Assembly: GCA_943787265.1 (NCBI GenBank)
Contig: CALSLT010000041.1
Coordinates: 1 to 64,000 of the forward strand
From: an uncultured Planctomycetaceae bacterium
GTDB taxonomy: Bacteria; Planctomycetota; Planctomycetia; Planctomycetales; Planctomycetaceae
DNA: 64,000 bases
Reading direction: 5' to 3'
Under the pieces are notes generated by a model. The model made no database searches. It was not told the DNA's origin and saw only the letters and a program-made list of their open reading frames with translations. The position numbers and the translations under genes were made by a program. Shown here one piece after another: positions 46,152-55,226 of the stretch; the first letter of the stretch is position 1, and every line of letters starts with the position of its first letter.

Positions 46152-46826
46152 GTTCTGGTTGTTTTCAGAGTCGATTCAGTATGCCGGCTTCAGTGCGATG
46201 ATCGGCTCAGTTGAGTCCCATTCATTAGTCTGAAGCTGTCAAACTTTTCCGATTGGGCAACTGAGGCGGGCATGCTAGTGACCATTCCCCCGACGCTGCA
46301 AGGCAATTTCTGGTCGCCAGGCAAGGTTGTTGCCCACGCCAAATAACGCATTGTGGACGAAATAAATCTCTCGGTAGAATTGACTCAATCCCCCCTATCG
46401 GCAACTGCCGATAGAAACCTTAAGTCACTTCTTCAATTCGTGTTTTCTGATCTCCGGCTGACGGACAACCTCGATTTCGCGGGCGTTCGCGGCGGAGTGT
46501 TTCCTGACCTGAATTCATCGGAGATACTGCCTCTTAGTCCGGGATTTCTGCTTCCAAACTACGAATACCCGGGCAAAGAACCGTCTGCGATGAGTCGCCG
46601 GTTCACCTCGTTCTCTTCCTGAAGAGGGCATCGTCGATCCGGCAGCGTCGAGCTGAACTCAGCCCGGCGACAGGGAGCTTCTCCACCCGGACTCTGGCAC
46701 TTCAGGATGTCGCGGCTCAACCGGAGTTCGCTGCTTCTGCCCAAGGTGGACGGTGCATCGGCCAGACCGGCTGACGACACACCGCTCACCGACCGGCTCA
46801 AGCAGACTGGTCCGGAGGAGCAGCCG
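46152..46826. other. Non-coding region containing a short perfect palindrome
   Basis: 675 bp between the tRNA and the next plus-strand gene. A GTG-started frame at 46353-46622 lacks an SD and family resemblance and is not called. CTATCGGC-AACT-GCCGATAG at 46395-46414 is a perfect 8-bp inverted repeat that could be an operator or a small hairpin. Confidence 0.45.
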
Positions 46827-47381
46827 ATGATCCCACTCGTCACCAGCGAAGATTCGCTCAGACGACTCTTTTCAGCCCTGACCGAGCACACGTTCCAGGT
46901 CGACCTCGGTGTCGCCGATCCCGTGCTGACCGATTACCTGGTCGAGATGCTCGTTCGTTTCACGCGTTCGGCCGAAATGTACCGCTTCCGAGATGTCGAG
47001 GGCCGCCGCTTGGTCGAAGTCGTCGACATGGTCAGCGAAGCCGGGCAACGCGAAGCCAAACCAAAGCGGGAACTGCACCGTCACATCGGTGATTATACGC
47101 TGTTCTGGACGGGGGTTTTTCCGGAAGCGTTGAACCGGCTTCAGGCGGTTGACCACAAAGATCACCTGATCGACTACGAGCAGCAAGGGCGACAGTCCTA
47201 CTTCATCGCCAGCAAGTTCGAAGACGATCCGTACGGCGAAGAGGCTCCGGTGCTGCGTCGACTGAGTCAGGATTACGACCTGGTCCGCTTCGGCCTGAAT
47301 CGAATCCGTGAAGACTGGGACAAGCTCCCGGCTGAAACGGCAGAACGGTACGCGTCGGAAGACAATTCTCAGAACAATTGA
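46827..47381 (+). CDS. Conserved hypothetical protein
   Basis: Start set at ATG 46827, which has GGAGGAG nine bases upstream; the frame is open from 46707. 184 residues, helical and highly charged (LTDYLVEMLVRFTRSAEMY; HRHIGDYTLFWTGVFPEALN; SYFIASKFEDDPYGEEAPVL). No signal peptide, membrane helix or recognised domain. Convergent with hrpA. Function unknown. Confidence 0.65.
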   Translation: MIPLVTSEDSLRRLFSALTEHTFQVDLGVADPVLTDYLVEMLVRFTRSAEMYRFRDVEGRRLVEVVDMVSEAGQREAKPKRELHRHIGDYTLFWTGVFPEALNRLQAVDHKDHLIDYEQQGRQSYFIASKFEDDPYGEEAPVLRRLSQDYDLVRFGLNRIREDWDKLPAETAERYASEDNSQNN

Positions 47382-47391
47382 CGCGTTCTTT

Positions 47392-47494
47392 GTAGGCCGG
47401 AACAAGCTCAGCGCCGCTCTGTCAGAAAGTAGGGTGCGTCTCGACGCACCAGATGCGGAGTGAGAATTGGATGGTGCGTGGAGATGCACCCTAC
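47392..47494. repeat. Compound palindromic intergenic repeats
   Basis: Two elements between convergent genes. A half element GTAGGCCGGAACAAGCTCAG... (47392-47421) resembles the left arm of the repeat at 52889-52970. It is followed by an inverted pair GTAGGGTGCGTCTCGACGCA... (47429-47450) and its complement (47473-47494), 20 of 22 positions matching. Confidence 0.75.
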
Positions 47495-47520
47495 GGAACT
47501 ATGGAAGCTGGTGAGAACGG

Positions 47521-50500
47521 TTACTCTTCGACCTTCGCCCACTGTTTTTCGAGACGCACTTCGGAGACGGGGATCGCTGTTCGTAGCTCCTGAGCGAACA
47601 GCGAAACGCGAAACTCTTCCAGCATCCAGCGGTAGTGTTCGAGGTTCGGATCGAACATGTCACGCTCGCGGTGTTCCTCGGCTCGGTATTCGTACAGCCC
47701 GACAAGGTCTTCGATCGTCTGCTGAGCCTTGCTGTCTTTCTGCGCTCCGCTCTTAGGCAGCTTGTGCAGTCGAACAGTCGCCGCTTCGAAGTAGCGCGGG
47801 TACTGCCTCAGCCAACCCCAGGCGGCATCCGTCAGGAAACTAGGTTTAGTCAACGCAGCGATCTGTTTTTTGACATCGTCGGCGGCGTACTTCCAGTGCG
47901 GTGAGGTTGTCGAGTTAATCGCTTTTCGCAGGGCCGCGTACCCCGTCATGATTGCTCCGACCAGGACGATGACATCCTGCGTCGCGACGGGAATCATGCT
48001 CTTCGCTTTTTTGACTCGCTGTTGAAATTCCGCTTCGGTTCGCGGGTACGGACCTTTTTCAGGGAACAACGCTCGGTCGACGATCAGATCGCCTAGGTTC
48101 TTCTGAAACGCGACGGCACCGCCCATCGCAGCACTCAGCATGACCCATTCGCTGAGTCTGGGAATGTTTTCAATTTGAACTTTGACGAAACGCGCCAGCG
48201 CGATTGCCGTCAGTCGCCGAATTCCGGCTCGAGTTTCCAGAGCCGATCTCGCGGGCAGATCTCGGAGTCTGAGAGAAACACAGTCTCCCTCATCGATTAA
48301 CGTGGGGTAGCCCTTCAGCTCAATCGAGCCACGATGCACGGTGACCTGAGCCGGCAGTTCACCGAAGTCCCAGGCTTTCAGCCCGTCGCGTTGCCAACGA
48401 TTGTCGTCGATCTTCGAAAAACTGGACGATGCGTTACTGCCAATCGTCTGGCGAATGGTCTTGAGGTCTCGCCCGGTAGCGAGGGACTCACCTTCTTCGT
48501 TCACAATGCGAACGTTCATTCGCAAATGATTCGGGAGTCGTTCCTGCTGAAAATCAGACACGGCGACGGGTTCGCGAGCGATCTCAGTCAACAGCCTCGC
48601 GATGGTTTGTTCGAAGTTTCCCTGACCGAATTTCAGTTGTGCAGCAACCTGCGTTGCCGTGTCGGCGGCTGGGACAAATTGACGACGCAGTGACTTCGGC
48701 AACGATTTGATGAGGGCGGCGACCTTTTCTTCGACCAACCCTGGTACCAGCCAGCCGAGCCGATTCTGGTCAATCTGGTTGAACGCCTCCTGCGGAAGTT
48801 CCAGAGTCACTCCGTCTTCGGGCGAGCCCGGTTCAAGGTGATACTCGATGGGTAATTGAATCGTGCCGACTTTGACGGCGTCGGGAAATTCCTGCCCGGT
48901 GACTTCTTCTGTGCCTGTTCGACGAAGATCGACCTTCTGCATGTTGAGCAGGCCGCGACGATTCTTTTCCGCCTTTCGCAGCCAGCGTTTCAGGTGATGA
49001 ATATCCGCGACGTCTTTCGGAATTCGCTTGTCGTAAAATTCGAATCTTTCGTCGTCGTCCACGACCAGGTCGAATCGACGCGTTCGAGTCTGCAGTCCTT
49101 CCAGTTCTTCCATCAGCCGAGCGTTGTGACGGATAAACGGGAGTTGGATTTCGAGATGCCCTTCGACAAGGCCGTCCCGAATCATCATCTCGCGAGAGAG
49201 TTCCGCATTGACCTTTGAGTATCGCGTGCGGCGGCGAGGGATTACGGGAATGCCGAACAGAGTTACCTTTTCGAATGCCATTGCCGATCCGGCCTGACTG
49301 TCCCACTCCGGATCGCTGTAGGTTTTCTTCATCAAGTGCCCGGCGATAGGCTCAATCCAGTCGGGATTGATGCGGGCAACCGTGCGAACGTATCGCTTTG
49401 TCGTTTCAACCAGTTCGGCAGCGACGATCCACTTCGGTTTTTCGCTGAACAATCCCGAGCCCGGCCAGATGGTGACTTTCTGACTGCCGGCTGCTGTGTA
49501 GTCGTGCCTGTCAGTCAGCAACGCGATGCTTGCCAGGAAGCCGGTGAGCAGGGCTCGATGAATGGCGTCGAAGTTGTCCTGCCGCTTCGTTGGCTTCAGG
49601 CCGACTTCTGCGACCAGCTCACTGAGCTGATGGTGAATATCGACCCACTCGCGCATCCGGTTGTAAGAAAGAAAGTTCTGCTGGCACGCTTTGCGAAGCT
49701 GGCTGCGTGAGGCTCCGCTCCGCACTTTGTGGTAAAAGTCCCAAAGCTTCAGGTAACCCATGAAGTCTGACTTCGCATCCTGGAACTTCGCATGAGCTTC
49801 GTCGGCTGCCTGTTGCTTGTCGATCGGTCTGTCTCGCGGATCCTGAAGCTCCAACGCGGCGGCGATGACCAGAACTTCGTGCAGGCAGTTCTCTTCATGT
49901 CCGGCCAGGATCAGCCGACCGACTCTCGGATCAACAGGTAATCGACTGAGTTGCCGCCCGACTTCGGTGATCGAGTTTTTTTCGTCGATTGCCCCAAGTT
50001 CGTAGAGGCTGCGGTAGCCGTCCGTAATCGTTCCCATGCGGGGCGGTTCGAGAAACGGAAAGTTCTCAAGCGGCCCCATCCGCAATGCGGTGGTTTGCAG
50101 AATGACGGACGCCAGGTTGGTTCGTTGAATTTCCGGAGCGGTGTAAGCGTCGCGGCCCTTGTAGTCGTCTTCCGTGTAAAGGCGGATGCAGATGCCCGGC
50201 CCGATTCGGCCGCAACGACCAGCTCGCTGATTGGCCGAGGCCTGAGAGACGGGCTCGACCGGCAACCGCTGCATGCGCGACCGCGCGGAATAGCGGCTGA
50301 TTCTCGCGGTGCCGGAATCGATGACGTAGTGAATGCCCGGAACCGTGAGCGAGGATTCGGCGACGTTTGTCGCGATGACGATTCGGCGATGTGGCTGAGT
50401 CTGAAAGATGCGGCTTTGCTCTTTGGTCGACAGCCGTGCGTACAGCGGCAGGATGTCAGTCATTTGGCCTTTGGAAATCTTTCCGAGCAGTCGGCCTCGC

Positions 50501-51492
50501 AGCGATTTCGCCGTTTCGTGAATATCACGTTCGGTCGGCATGAAAATCAGAATGTCGCCCGGACCGTCGAGCATCAGCTCATCGACCGCGTCCAGCACGG
50601 CTGCCTGCATGTCGGCTTCAGACCGGCGGCGATTGCTCGGTGAGTTGCCGCGTTTGGCAGGCTGCTCGGCATCTTTTGCGTCAGGATCGAATGGTGGGCG
50701 ATACCGAATTTCGACCGGGTACGTTCGCCCCGAAACTTCAATCACAGGAGCCGGCTTGTCGCCCTTCCCAAAGTGGTCGGCAAACCGTTTCGCGTCGATC
50801 GTGGCCGACGTAATGATCACTTTCAAATCCGGCCGCCGCGAGAGGATCTGCTTCAGCCGACCGAGCAGGAAGTCGATGTTCAGCGACCGCTCGTGAGCTT
50901 CGTCGATGATGATCGTGTCGTACTGCTCGAAGAACCGATCGCCCTGAGACTCGGCGAGCAGGATGCCGTCCGTCATCAGCTTGACGTAAGTCTGCGGGCT
51001 TGTTGTATCCGTAAAGCGAATCTTAAACCCGACGGCCTTTCCGACCGACGAACCGACTTCTTCAGCGACTCGAGCGGCGACCGACCGAGCGGCAATCCGG
51101 CGTGGCTGCGTGTGCCCGATCGTCCCCGAAACGCCGCGGCCCATGCTCAGGCAGATCAGTGGAAGCTGTGTCGATTTCCCGGAACCTGTTTCGCCACAGA
51201 GGATGACTACCTGATTTTTCTCGATGGCCTCGGCGATTTCGTCGCGTCGAGCACTGACTGGCAGGTCGGCGTTTAGCTCGACAGTTGGCAGGTTCGCAGC
51301 CCGTTTCTCGCGAAGTTCGATCGACTTGGCTAGCGAATCCTTGAGCCGTTGAAAGCTCCGGTCGAATGGCTTCTTGCTTTTTGCCGCTCGCTGAACAGAG
51401 TCCAGGGACCGGCGCAGACGAAACTGGTCGGCCAGCATGGCTTGACCAATCTGGCGGCGAATTTCGGAGAATGCTGGCTGAGGCTGCGACAC
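47521..51492 (-). CDS. hrpA: ATP-dependent RNA helicase HrpA
   Basis: 1323 residues, the usual HrpA length (about 1300). Walker A is GETGSGKST (100-108); the DEAH box is IIIDEAHERS (Asp197-His200). The first residues carry TQPRRIAARSVAARVAEEVG (motif Ia). Motif VI reads QRAGRCGRIGPG. A long HrpA-specific C-terminal region (DUF3418-like) follows the helicase core and the HA2/OB domains. DEAH-box HrpA acts in mRNA processing and stalled-ribosome relief in characterised bacteria. Its C-terminal end is convergent with the conserved hypothetical gene. Confidence 0.95.
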   Translation of the reverse strand: MSQPQPAFSEIRRQIGQAMLADQFRLRRSLDSVQRAAKSKKPFDRSFQRLKDSLAKSIELREKRAANLPTVELNADLPVSARRDEIAEAIEKNQVVILCGETGSGKSTQLPLICLSMGRGVSGTIGHTQPRRIAARSVAARVAEEVGSSVGKAVGFKIRFTDTTSPQTYVKLMTDGILLAESQGDRFFEQYDTIIIDEAHERSLNIDFLLGRLKQILSRRPDLKVIITSATIDAKRFADHFGKGDKPAPVIEVSGRTYPVEIRYRPPFDPDAKDAEQPAKRGNSPSNRRRSEADMQAAVLDAVDELMLDGPGDILIFMPTERDIHETAKSLRGRLLGKISKGQMTDILPLYARLSTKEQSRIFQTQPHRRIVIATNVAESSLTVPGIHYVIDSGTARISRYSARSRMQRLPVEPVSQASANQRAGRCGRIGPGICIRLYTEDDYKGRDAYTAPEIQRTNLASVILQTTALRMGPLENFPFLEPPRMGTITDGYRSLYELGAIDEKNSITEVGRQLSRLPVDPRVGRLILAGHEENCLHEVLVIAAALELQDPRDRPIDKQQAADEAHAKFQDAKSDFMGYLKLWDFYHKVRSGASRSQLRKACQQNFLSYNRMREWVDIHHQLSELVAEVGLKPTKRQDNFDAIHRALLTGFLASIALLTDRHDYTAAGSQKVTIWPGSGLFSEKPKWIVAAELVETTKRYVRTVARINPDWIEPIAGHLMKKTYSDPEWDSQAGSAMAFEKVTLFGIPVIPRRRTRYSKVNAELSREMMIRDGLVEGHLEIQLPFIRHNARLMEELEGLQTRTRRFDLVVDDDERFEFYDKRIPKDVADIHHLKRWLRKAEKNRRGLLNMQKVDLRRTGTEEVTGQEFPDAVKVGTIQLPIEYHLEPGSPEDGVTLELPQEAFNQIDQNRLGWLVPGLVEEKVAALIKSLPKSLRRQFVPAADTATQVAAQLKFGQGNFEQTIARLLTEIAREPVAVSDFQQERLPNHLRMNVRIVNEEGESLATGRDLKTIRQTIGSNASSSFSKIDDNRWQRDGLKAWDFGELPAQVTVHRGSIELKGYPTLIDEGDCVSLRLRDLPARSALETRAGIRRLTAIALARFVKVQIENIPRLSEWVMLSAAMGGAVAFQKNLGDLIVDRALFPEKGPYPRTEAEFQQRVKKAKSMIPVATQDVIVLVGAIMTGYAALRKAINSTTSPHWKYAADDVKKQIAALTKPSFLTDAAWGWLRQYPRYFEAATVRLHKLPKSGAQKDSKAQQTIEDLVGLYEYRAEEHRERDMFDPNLEHYRWMLEEFRVSLFAQELRTAIPVSEVRLEKQWAKVEE

Positions 51493-51600
51493 GGGACTGT
51501 TTTCAGAAAGCTGATCGGACGGGAGCGGCGGACTTTAGCGGTTCTTCGAAAGTCGGGACACGGAACGTTGCAGACAGAAGAACGAAGGCGAGAGGACGAA

Positions 51601-52506
51601 ATGGATTCATTGTCTGACCAGCGGGACCCCGGTTTTGTCAGTCAGTTGAGATCGTCAGGGCGAACCGTTACCACGCTCCCCTCAACGGTAAACGAAATCT
51701 CAACTGATGATGCGGAGCGAGCGATGACGGAATCGGTCAAGGGAGACCTTTATGACTATCCGGTTTATTACGACCTGATTTTCGGGTCAGACTGGCGAGC
51801 GGAATTCGATTTTCTGACCGCGTGCTTCGACCGGTTTTCCAAGCGTCCGGTTCGCAGAATCTTTGAACCCGCCTGCGGCACCGGGCGACTGATTTACCGG
51901 ATGGCCCAGGCGGGGTACGAGGTCTCTGGCAACGACCTCAACGCCAACGCCATCGATTTCTGCAACAAGCGTTTCAAAAAGAAAGGTTTCCCGGAGACGG
52001 CCGTCGTTCAGGATATGGCCGATTTCAAGTTGAAACGTAAAGTCGACGCGGCGTTTAACACGATCAACACGTTCCGACATCTGCCGACAGAAAAGCTGGC
52101 ACAGGCTCATCTACAGTGTATGGCCGATTCGCTGGTGAAAGGTGGGTTGTACATCCTCGGCCTGCACCTGATTCCGTCCGAAGGCGAGCGGATGGAAGAC
52201 GAAGCATGGCACGCTCGGCGCGGGAACCTCGCCGTCAACACTTACATGTGGAGCAAGGGGATCGACACGAAAAAGCGGATGGAGTATCTCGGCCTGAAGA
52301 TCGACGTCTACACGCCGACAAAGCACATGAAGATTGAGGATGAAATGCTTTATCGGACCTACTCGGCGAGACAAATGAAGTCTCTGCTGAAAAAAGTTCC
52401 CGCTTTCGAGTGCGTTGGTGTTTATGATTTTGCCTACGACCTCGACCAGCCGATTACGATTGGCCCGGATACCGAAGACGTCGTTTATATTTTGAAGAAG
52501 AAGTAG
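51601..52506 (+). CDS. Class I SAM-dependent methyltransferase
   Basis: 301 residues from ATG 51601 (AGAGGA precedes it); ATG 51724 (MTESVKGDLYDYPVYYDLIF), also with a GGAG, is an alternative, and longer frames overlap hrpA. The SAM-binding motif I is FEPACGTGRLIYRMAQAGYE (residues 88-107) with the acidic ribose residue in SGNDLNANAI. A post-II NTINTFRHL follows. Substrate unknown. Close to, but divergent from, the hrpA gene. Confidence 0.85.
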   Translation: MDSLSDQRDPGFVSQLRSSGRTVTTLPSTVNEISTDDAERAMTESVKGDLYDYPVYYDLIFGSDWRAEFDFLTACFDRFSKRPVRRIFEPACGTGRLIYRMAQAGYEVSGNDLNANAIDFCNKRFKKKGFPETAVVQDMADFKLKRKVDAAFNTINTFRHLPTEKLAQAHLQCMADSLVKGGLYILGLHLIPSEGERMEDEAWHARRGNLAVNTYMWSKGIDTKKRMEYLGLKIDVYTPTKHMKIEDEMLYRTYSARQMKSLLKKVPAFECVGVYDFAYDLDQPITIGPDTEDVVYILKKK

Positions 52507-52507
52507 A

Positions 52508-52584
52508 GTGGGCATTGCCCACCAGAAATGTGACCAGCGGCGAATGTTCCCTTCCGCGATTTGAATCGGTGGGCGATGCCCACC
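52508..52584. repeat. Pair of GTGGGC palindromes
   Basis: GTGGGCATTGCCCACC at 52508-52523 and GGTGGGCGATGCCCACC at 52568-52584, each itself palindromic and mutually inverted, flank a 44-base spacer between the methyltransferase and DUF5989 genes. Confidence 0.8.
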
Positions 52585-52606
52585 CAACAGATGAGACGGC
52601 ATAACG

Positions 52607-52861
52607 ATGAGCGATACTCCTGAATCATCCACTCCAGAGTCCAACACTTCTGAAAGTGCCGAGCCGACGAAGGACGACGCTGTCAGTTTTGCTCAGGCAG
52701 CCGAAGAAGAGCAGCCGGGACTGCTGCGGGAATTCGTCGAGTTTCTTGTCGAGAGCAAGGCTTGGTGGCTGACACCGATCATCATCGTGCTATTGGGGGT
52801 CGGTCTGCTGGTCATGCTGAGCGGTTCGGTAGTCGCTCCGTTTATCTACCCGATCTTCTGA
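52607..52861 (+). CDS. DUF5989 family small membrane protein
   Basis: 84 residues. A Ser/Thr/Glu-rich N-terminus precedes the DUF5989 signature: LLREFVEFLVESKAWWLTP, a membrane helix (about 54-77, IIIVLLGVGLLVMLSGSVVA) and the closing PFIYPIF. In other bacteria such proteins lie next to carbamoyltransferases and SxtJ-like proteins; here none is near, and it follows a methyltransferase after a palindromic repeat. Function unknown. Confidence 0.75.
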   Translation: MSDTPESSTPESNTSESAEPTKDDAVSFAQAAEEEQPGLLREFVEFLVESKAWWLTPIIIVLLGVGLLVMLSGSVVAPFIYPIF

Positions 52862-52888
52862 CGGTGACGATGAGTTGGTGGCGAATTC

Positions 52889-52970
52889 GTAGGCTGGAAC
52901 GAGGGCAGCGCTGCTCCGGAATGTCACCAGACTTAACTGCCGGAACAGCGCTGCGCTCGGTCCGGCCTAC
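52889..52970. repeat. Palindromic intergenic repeat (GTAGGC family)
   Basis: Left arm 52889-52919 (GTAGGCTGGAACGAGGGCAG...) and right arm 52940-52970 are inverted copies with 27 of 31 positions matching. It ends at the stop codon of the convergent MfnF-like gene. A related half element lies at 47392-47421. Confidence 0.82.
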
Positions 52971-54046
52971 TGGTCGGCTGACAGCAGGTTCGACAGGTCT
53001 GTGTCGGTGAATGTGTTTAGTCGTTCGCTGGCGAGGCGGGTGATGGCGAAGGCGCAGGCCGCGGTTGATGTTTCGGGCGAGAACATTTTGGTGAGTGAGT
53101 GCCGCGAGACATCCTTCAGCTTTGAGTGGTTGTCAAGAATTTGGTTGCCCAGGAAGCTTCCTTCGCCTGAGACGATGACTGCTTCGCATGGTGAATCGAG
53201 AGTTGTCAGCACACGGTCGATGGCTCCGCTGATTCGTTGTCGTTGAACGTTGGCCAGGAAGTCGGCGACGGACTTTGCTTCGTCCAGTGAAAGTTCTGAC
53301 CGGTCGCAGCACAGTTGTCGGGCGAGGCGATCGTGAGCCCCGGCGATCGTTGCTGGTTGACCATTCGCAGTGTCCAGGTCAGCCGAATCTTCGGAAACGT
53401 CTCCATGCAGAAGGTAGACGTCCTGGGTTGTTGCAAAGAATTCGGCGGCGAGTTGAGCGTATCCGTTGCCCGTGACCTGCCGCTCAATTGGGACTGAATA
53501 GGCGACGGCACAGACCGGTGTGCGACGAACTCCGGAATAAACGAGTTCCGCAGAGATCAGACGCTCCGAGTCGGTGCGGCCGCTTGAATTCGGGAGACCA
53601 TTTTGAAGTGGAATGATGTCGGTCGTTGTCGAGCCAATGTCCAGCAGCAGCACAGTTCCCTCCGGAGCGACTCGGCAGACAAAAGTCGCGAGCGCGTGCC
53701 AGTTGGCGGCGGCGGTCAGTTGCCAGAACTCTCGAGCGGTGGAAGCGTCGACAAACTCTCCGACTGTTTGCCACACGGCGATGGGAATTCGGTCGGAAAC
53801 GTGTTCAACTGCGGCGAGGATTTTGTCGACGCCTTCGGCTTTTGTGGCGAAACAGTCTGCCAGTTCGCCGGTCATTGTGACGGCCACGCCAGAGCACGGC
53901 AGCCAGTCGCCAATCAAGCTCGTCAGCGTTTCGGCTAACTTCTCGGGAGACTTCCACAGCGGAAACGAATGAGACCGGGACTCACCGTCGCTGTGCGCGG
54001 CTTTGATATTTGCTCCGCCGATGTCGAGGCCGACGATGTGATTCAT
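52967..54046 (-). CDS. H4MPT-linked C1 transfer pathway protein (MfnF-like, hydantoinase/oxoprolinase fold)
   Basis: 359 residues from ATG 54046 (MNHIVGLDIGGANIKAAHSD). The sugar-kinase-like actin fold is visible: phosphate loop 1 in GLDIGGANIK, phosphate loop 2 in LLDIGSTTTDIIPL, adenosine region in IVSGEGSFLGNQIL. It belongs to the COG1548 group, which includes MfnF, the ligase-like enzyme of methanofuran synthesis, and the uncharacterised planctomycete/methylotroph homologues. It points to tetrahydromethanopterin/methanofuran-linked C1 metabolism in this organism. No other C1 gene is in the window. It follows rtcA by 13 bp, so they form an operon. Confidence 0.8.
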   Translation of the reverse strand: MNHIVGLDIGGANIKAAHSDGESRSHSFPLWKSPEKLAETLTSLIGDWLPCSGVAVTMTGELADCFATKAEGVDKILAAVEHVSDRIPIAVWQTVGEFVDASTAREFWQLTAAANWHALATFVCRVAPEGTVLLLDIGSTTTDIIPLQNGLPNSSGRTDSERLISAELVYSGVRRTPVCAVAYSVPIERQVTGNGYAQLAAEFFATTQDVYLLHGDVSEDSADLDTANGQPATIAGAHDRLARQLCCDRSELSLDEAKSVADFLANVQRQRISGAIDRVLTTLDSPCEAVIVSGEGSFLGNQILDNHSKLKDVSRHSLTKMFSPETSTAACAFAITRLASERLNTFTDTDLSNLLSADQ

Positions 54047-54059
54047 GACGTTTCCAGGG

Positions 54060-55106
54060 TTACTTAGTCGTTGCCGGTTGAATCGAGACGATTGTCTCAT
54101 CTCGATCCTTCTCTTCGACTTCGACCTGGATGTCAAGAAACCTCTGGACTACATCTAGGTGCGTTGTTGAGTGTGGCGACAGGCTGAGCGTTCGGAATCG
54201 CCCGCCGCCTGTGCCTTGCCCGGCTCCGATGGCGAGTGGCAGGATCAACTGATCTGCCAGGTATTCTCCGACCGGAACGTCCCCCTTCAGGTATCGCCGA
54301 ACTTGCTTGACGCATTTTTCAGCGACAGCCTCGGCAGGCCGGCCTTTCTCACCGAAGCTGGTGAAAACTTCGGTCACGTGCTGACTCTCAATCTCGACGA
54401 TGAGCGCGTTGCCGGGGCCTCGGGCGTTTGTGACTTCTTCAACGGTGCCAGATTCCTGCCCCCAGTTGCATTTGTTGATAACTCGTCGACATTCACGTTC
54501 GCCGATGTGGGCTGGCAGGTTGCTGACCAACGCTCGGACACTGCGACGGGAAAGGCTGCCGCGATCGAGAAGGCTGATCGTTTTTAACTGACCGGCGGGT
54601 TCGATCGAGACGATGGCTCGCCCACCCCCAGCGGGATAGAAGCCGGGCCGTTCCAGTGTCATCTCGATTTTCGGACTAAGTCGTGCAACGAGTGGTGCGT
54701 AAGCCTTCTGTAAAAAATCGAAGGGCGGAGCGAACGGGTTGTGAGTGCCGCCTTCAAGAATGACTTGAGACGGACCGTCCGCAACCATCAGCGCAGGCAG
54801 AACAGTTTGCAGAACGAGCATCGTGCTGCCAGCCGTTCCAATGTTGAAGTTGTACTCGCCCGCCGAAAGTTCGTGCGGATGGAACATGACTTTCGATGAG
54901 CCGATTGCGTCACCCTCGACGACTGCCTTGCCGATCTCGGCTGCTGCCTGGAACGCTGTCAGGTGTTGACGCATGAGCCCCGGACGCGATCGTTTGGCGC
55001 GAACGTTCTCGATCGTGACAGGTTGCCCCGTAACGAGTGAAAGCGCGAGCGACGAGCGAACAATCTGTCCGCCGCCTTCGCCTTGTGAGCCGTCTATCGT
55101 GATCAT
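54060..55106 (-). CDS. rtcA: RNA 3'-terminal phosphate cyclase
   Basis: 348 residues, the usual RtcA length. DGSQGEGGGQIVRSSLALS at the N-terminus and the RSRPGLMRQHLT motif are diagnostic. NFNIGTAGSTMLVLQTVLPA and RPGFYPAGGG follow. The nucleophilic histidine lies in LSPHSTTHLDVVQRFL. The enzyme converts RNA 3' phosphate to 2',3'-cyclic phosphate using ATP. RtcB, its usual partner, is not encoded here. The downstream C1-pathway gene starts 13 bp after the stop. Confidence 0.93.
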   Translation of the reverse strand: MITIDGSQGEGGGQIVRSSLALSLVTGQPVTIENVRAKRSRPGLMRQHLTAFQAAAEIGKAVVEGDAIGSSKVMFHPHELSAGEYNFNIGTAGSTMLVLQTVLPALMVADGPSQVILEGGTHNPFAPPFDFLQKAYAPLVARLSPKIEMTLERPGFYPAGGGRAIVSIEPAGQLKTISLLDRGSLSRRSVRALVSNLPAHIGERECRRVINKCNWGQESGTVEEVTNARGPGNALIVEIESQHVTEVFTSFGEKGRPAEAVAEKCVKQVRRYLKGDVPVGEYLADQLILPLAIGAGQGTGGGRFRTLSLSPHSTTHLDVVQRFLDIQVEVEEKDRDETIVSIQPATTK

Positions 55107-55226
55107 GGTTGTTGAGCAGTTGGCTGATGTTGAACGTTTTGCGGAAAACGATTTCGGTGGAGATGCAGAGGATGGTGGACAGCCTGCGTCCGGCCAGGGT
55201 TACCGCAAAAAATCACTCCGGCCCAA

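Noticed and set aside
46353..46622. Plus-strand GTG-started frame of 89 codons
   Set aside because: No SD and no recognisable sequence; the region is treated as non-coding.
49951..50643. Plus-strand frame of 230 codons
   Set aside because: Antisense to hrpA, which has all helicase motifs in the other strand.
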